A DNA stretch of 64,000 nucleotides from Leifsonia shinshuensis (lineage in GTDB: Bacteria > Actinomycetota > Actinomycetes > Actinomycetales > Microbacteriaceae), in the NCBI RefSeq assembly GCF_022606355.1, contig NZ_JAHHZQ010000001.1, positions 620,001-684,000 on the forward strand. Reading direction: 5' to 3'. Every line of letters begins with the position of its first letter. Positions within the stretch are counted from its first letter, which is position 1. The notes beneath the pieces were generated by a model. That model was not told the origin of the DNA. It did not search any database and was given only the letters and a program-made list of their open reading frames with translations. Positions 63,332 to 64,000 of the stretch are shown piece after piece. A program made the translations under genes and the position numbers.

Positions 63332-64000
63332 TTGCCCGGCCAGTCGAGCGTGCCGTCCTTGTACAGGTCGGCGACGAGGGAGGCGTCCATCATGGTGGAG
63401 ATCGGCGGCAGGTCCTTGACCCCGCCGTACTTCTTGACGAGCGCGTACTCCGGCTTCCACTCGGCCTCGGTCTGCACGCCGGGCGCTCCCGCCGTGCTCT
63501 CCTTCACCCACGTCGACTCGACGCCCCAGGTGCGGGCCTGCTGGTCCTTCGGGAAGGCGGAGCCCTGGTTGTTGTCGGCGGCGAGCTTGGAGATCATCTC
63601 GACGCACTTCTCGCTGTCGGCGAGGCAGTACTCGACCGCTTTGAGGTCGGCGCGCATGAAGTCGGAGACCACGGCGCGGTTCTTCGTGAGGAAGTGCGTG
63701 TTGACCTCCATCACGTTGTACGTGCCCTTCACTCCGTAGTCTTCCGGGAGGAACTCGGTGAACGGCAGCTTCGCCGCGCGCAGCTTCTCCGGCTGGTTGG
63801 AGGCATAGCCGACGATCGCGTCGACTTGGCCGCGCGTGACGACGGTCGGGTCGTAGTTGGTCATCTTGACCAGCTCGACCTTGGACACGTCGACGCCGGC
63901 GTCATCGAGCATCGCGGAGGCGATGGGCGTGAGGTTGATGAAGTAGCCGAGCTTCTTGCCCTCGAGGTCTTTGAGGCTCTTCACGTTCTCGTTCGCGAAG
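63328..64000 (-). CDS. ABC transporter substrate-binding protein, NMT1/SsuA-like (5' end outside window)
   Basis: Frame open from the right edge to the stop at 63328 (224 codons seen); N-terminal signal peptide and lobe I start lie beyond 64000. Visible features are VKSLKDLEGKKLGYFIN, KVELVKMTNYDPTVVTRGQVDAIVGY (in part) and TFLPEDYGVKGTYNVM-type hinge, as in NMT1/THI5 and SsuA families. It determines what is imported; aromatic residues (FTEFLPEDYGVKGTY, WGVESTW) may line the pocket. Likely specificity is a small organosulfur or organonitrogen compound; unproven. Confidence 0.88.
   Translation of the reverse strand, partial: FANENVKSLKDLEGKKLGYFINLTPIASAMLDDAGVDVSKVELVKMTNYDPTVVTRGQVDAIVGYASNQPEKLRAAKLPFTEFLPEDYGVKGTYNVMEVNTHFLTKNRAVVSDFMRADLKAVEYCLADSEKCVEMISKLAADNNQGSAFPKDQQARTWGVESTWVKESTAGAPGVQTEAEWKPEYALVKKYGGVKDLPPISTMMDASLVADLYKDGTLDWPGK

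Noticed and set aside
1-64000. tRNA, rRNA, insertion sequences, integrases, attachment sites, CRISPR arrays
   Set aside because: None was recognised on reading either strand. Accessory genes here are not flanked by visible mobile-element ends or duplicated target sites.

Overview
The window is a 64 kb chromosomal segment from a high-GC Gram-positive bacterium. Gene order (pyrR-pyrB-pyrC-carA-carB-pyrF-gmk-rpoZ-coaBC-metK-priA-fmt; nusB-efp-aroQ-aroB-aroK-aroC-aroE-mltG-ruvX-alaS; rpsD, rarA, rel, secF-secD-yajC, ruvB-ruvA-ruvC, yebC, pdxT-pdxS, HIT-thrS) is the classical actinobacterial layout. GC3-rich codons, GTG/TTG starts, a PriA without helicase motifs, an mIHF-type domain and an LAxTG sorting signal also fit Actinobacteria. 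I infer the family Microbacteriaceae (Leifsonia-like), but no rRNA or other species marker is present. Almost all genes lie on the minus strand, so biological order reads from right to left.

Layout by position. 1-15.9 kb: pyrimidine biosynthesis supra-operon led by pyrR, with a recognisable PyrR RNA-binding loop in its leader, continuing without large gaps into gmk (fused to an mIHF domain), rpoZ, coaBC, metK, priA and fmt. 16-23.1 kb: accessory locus with a 2210-residue secreted protein (14 tandem ~116-residue repeats, LAATG sorting signal) translationally coupled to a small lipoprotein. 23.5-32.8 kb: DsbA-like lipoprotein, nusB, efp and the shikimate pathway (aroQ, aroB, aroK, aroC, aroE), then mltG and ruvX. 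32.9-37.2 kb: alaS, two small membrane proteins, rpsD with a strongly structured leader. 37.2-41.6 kb: rarA divergent from a plus-strand membrane cyclophilin, a DUF349 protein and a solitary AbiEi-like gene. 41.6-50.6 kb: rel, rhodanese, secF-secD-yajC, ruvB-ruvA-ruvC, yebC. 51-52 kb: a lower-GC orphan membrane protein inserted between yebC and pdxT. 52-55.9 kb: vitamin B6 cluster, with de novo genes pdxS-pdxT divergent from a MocR-type regulator and the salvage kinase pdxY. 55.9-58.5 kb: HIT protein and thrS. 58.5-64 kb: accessory flavin-linked catabolic cluster (stand-alone riboflavin kinase domain, flavin reductase, PadR regulator, LLM-class monooxygenase, SsuABC-like ABC importer), running off the right edge.

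Most minus-strand genes overlap by 1-13 bp (ATGA, GTGA or TGATG junctions), implying long polycistronic, translationally coupled transcripts. The parts that deserve attention are the mIHF-Gmk fusion, the acidic DxDxDG-repeat extension on AroE, the giant repeat surface protein, the flavin-linked monooxygenase cluster, the PyrR and rpsD leader RNAs, the low-GC orphan, and a 53-bp hairpin between priA and fmt. No tRNA, rRNA, CRISPR array, insertion sequence or prophage was seen.
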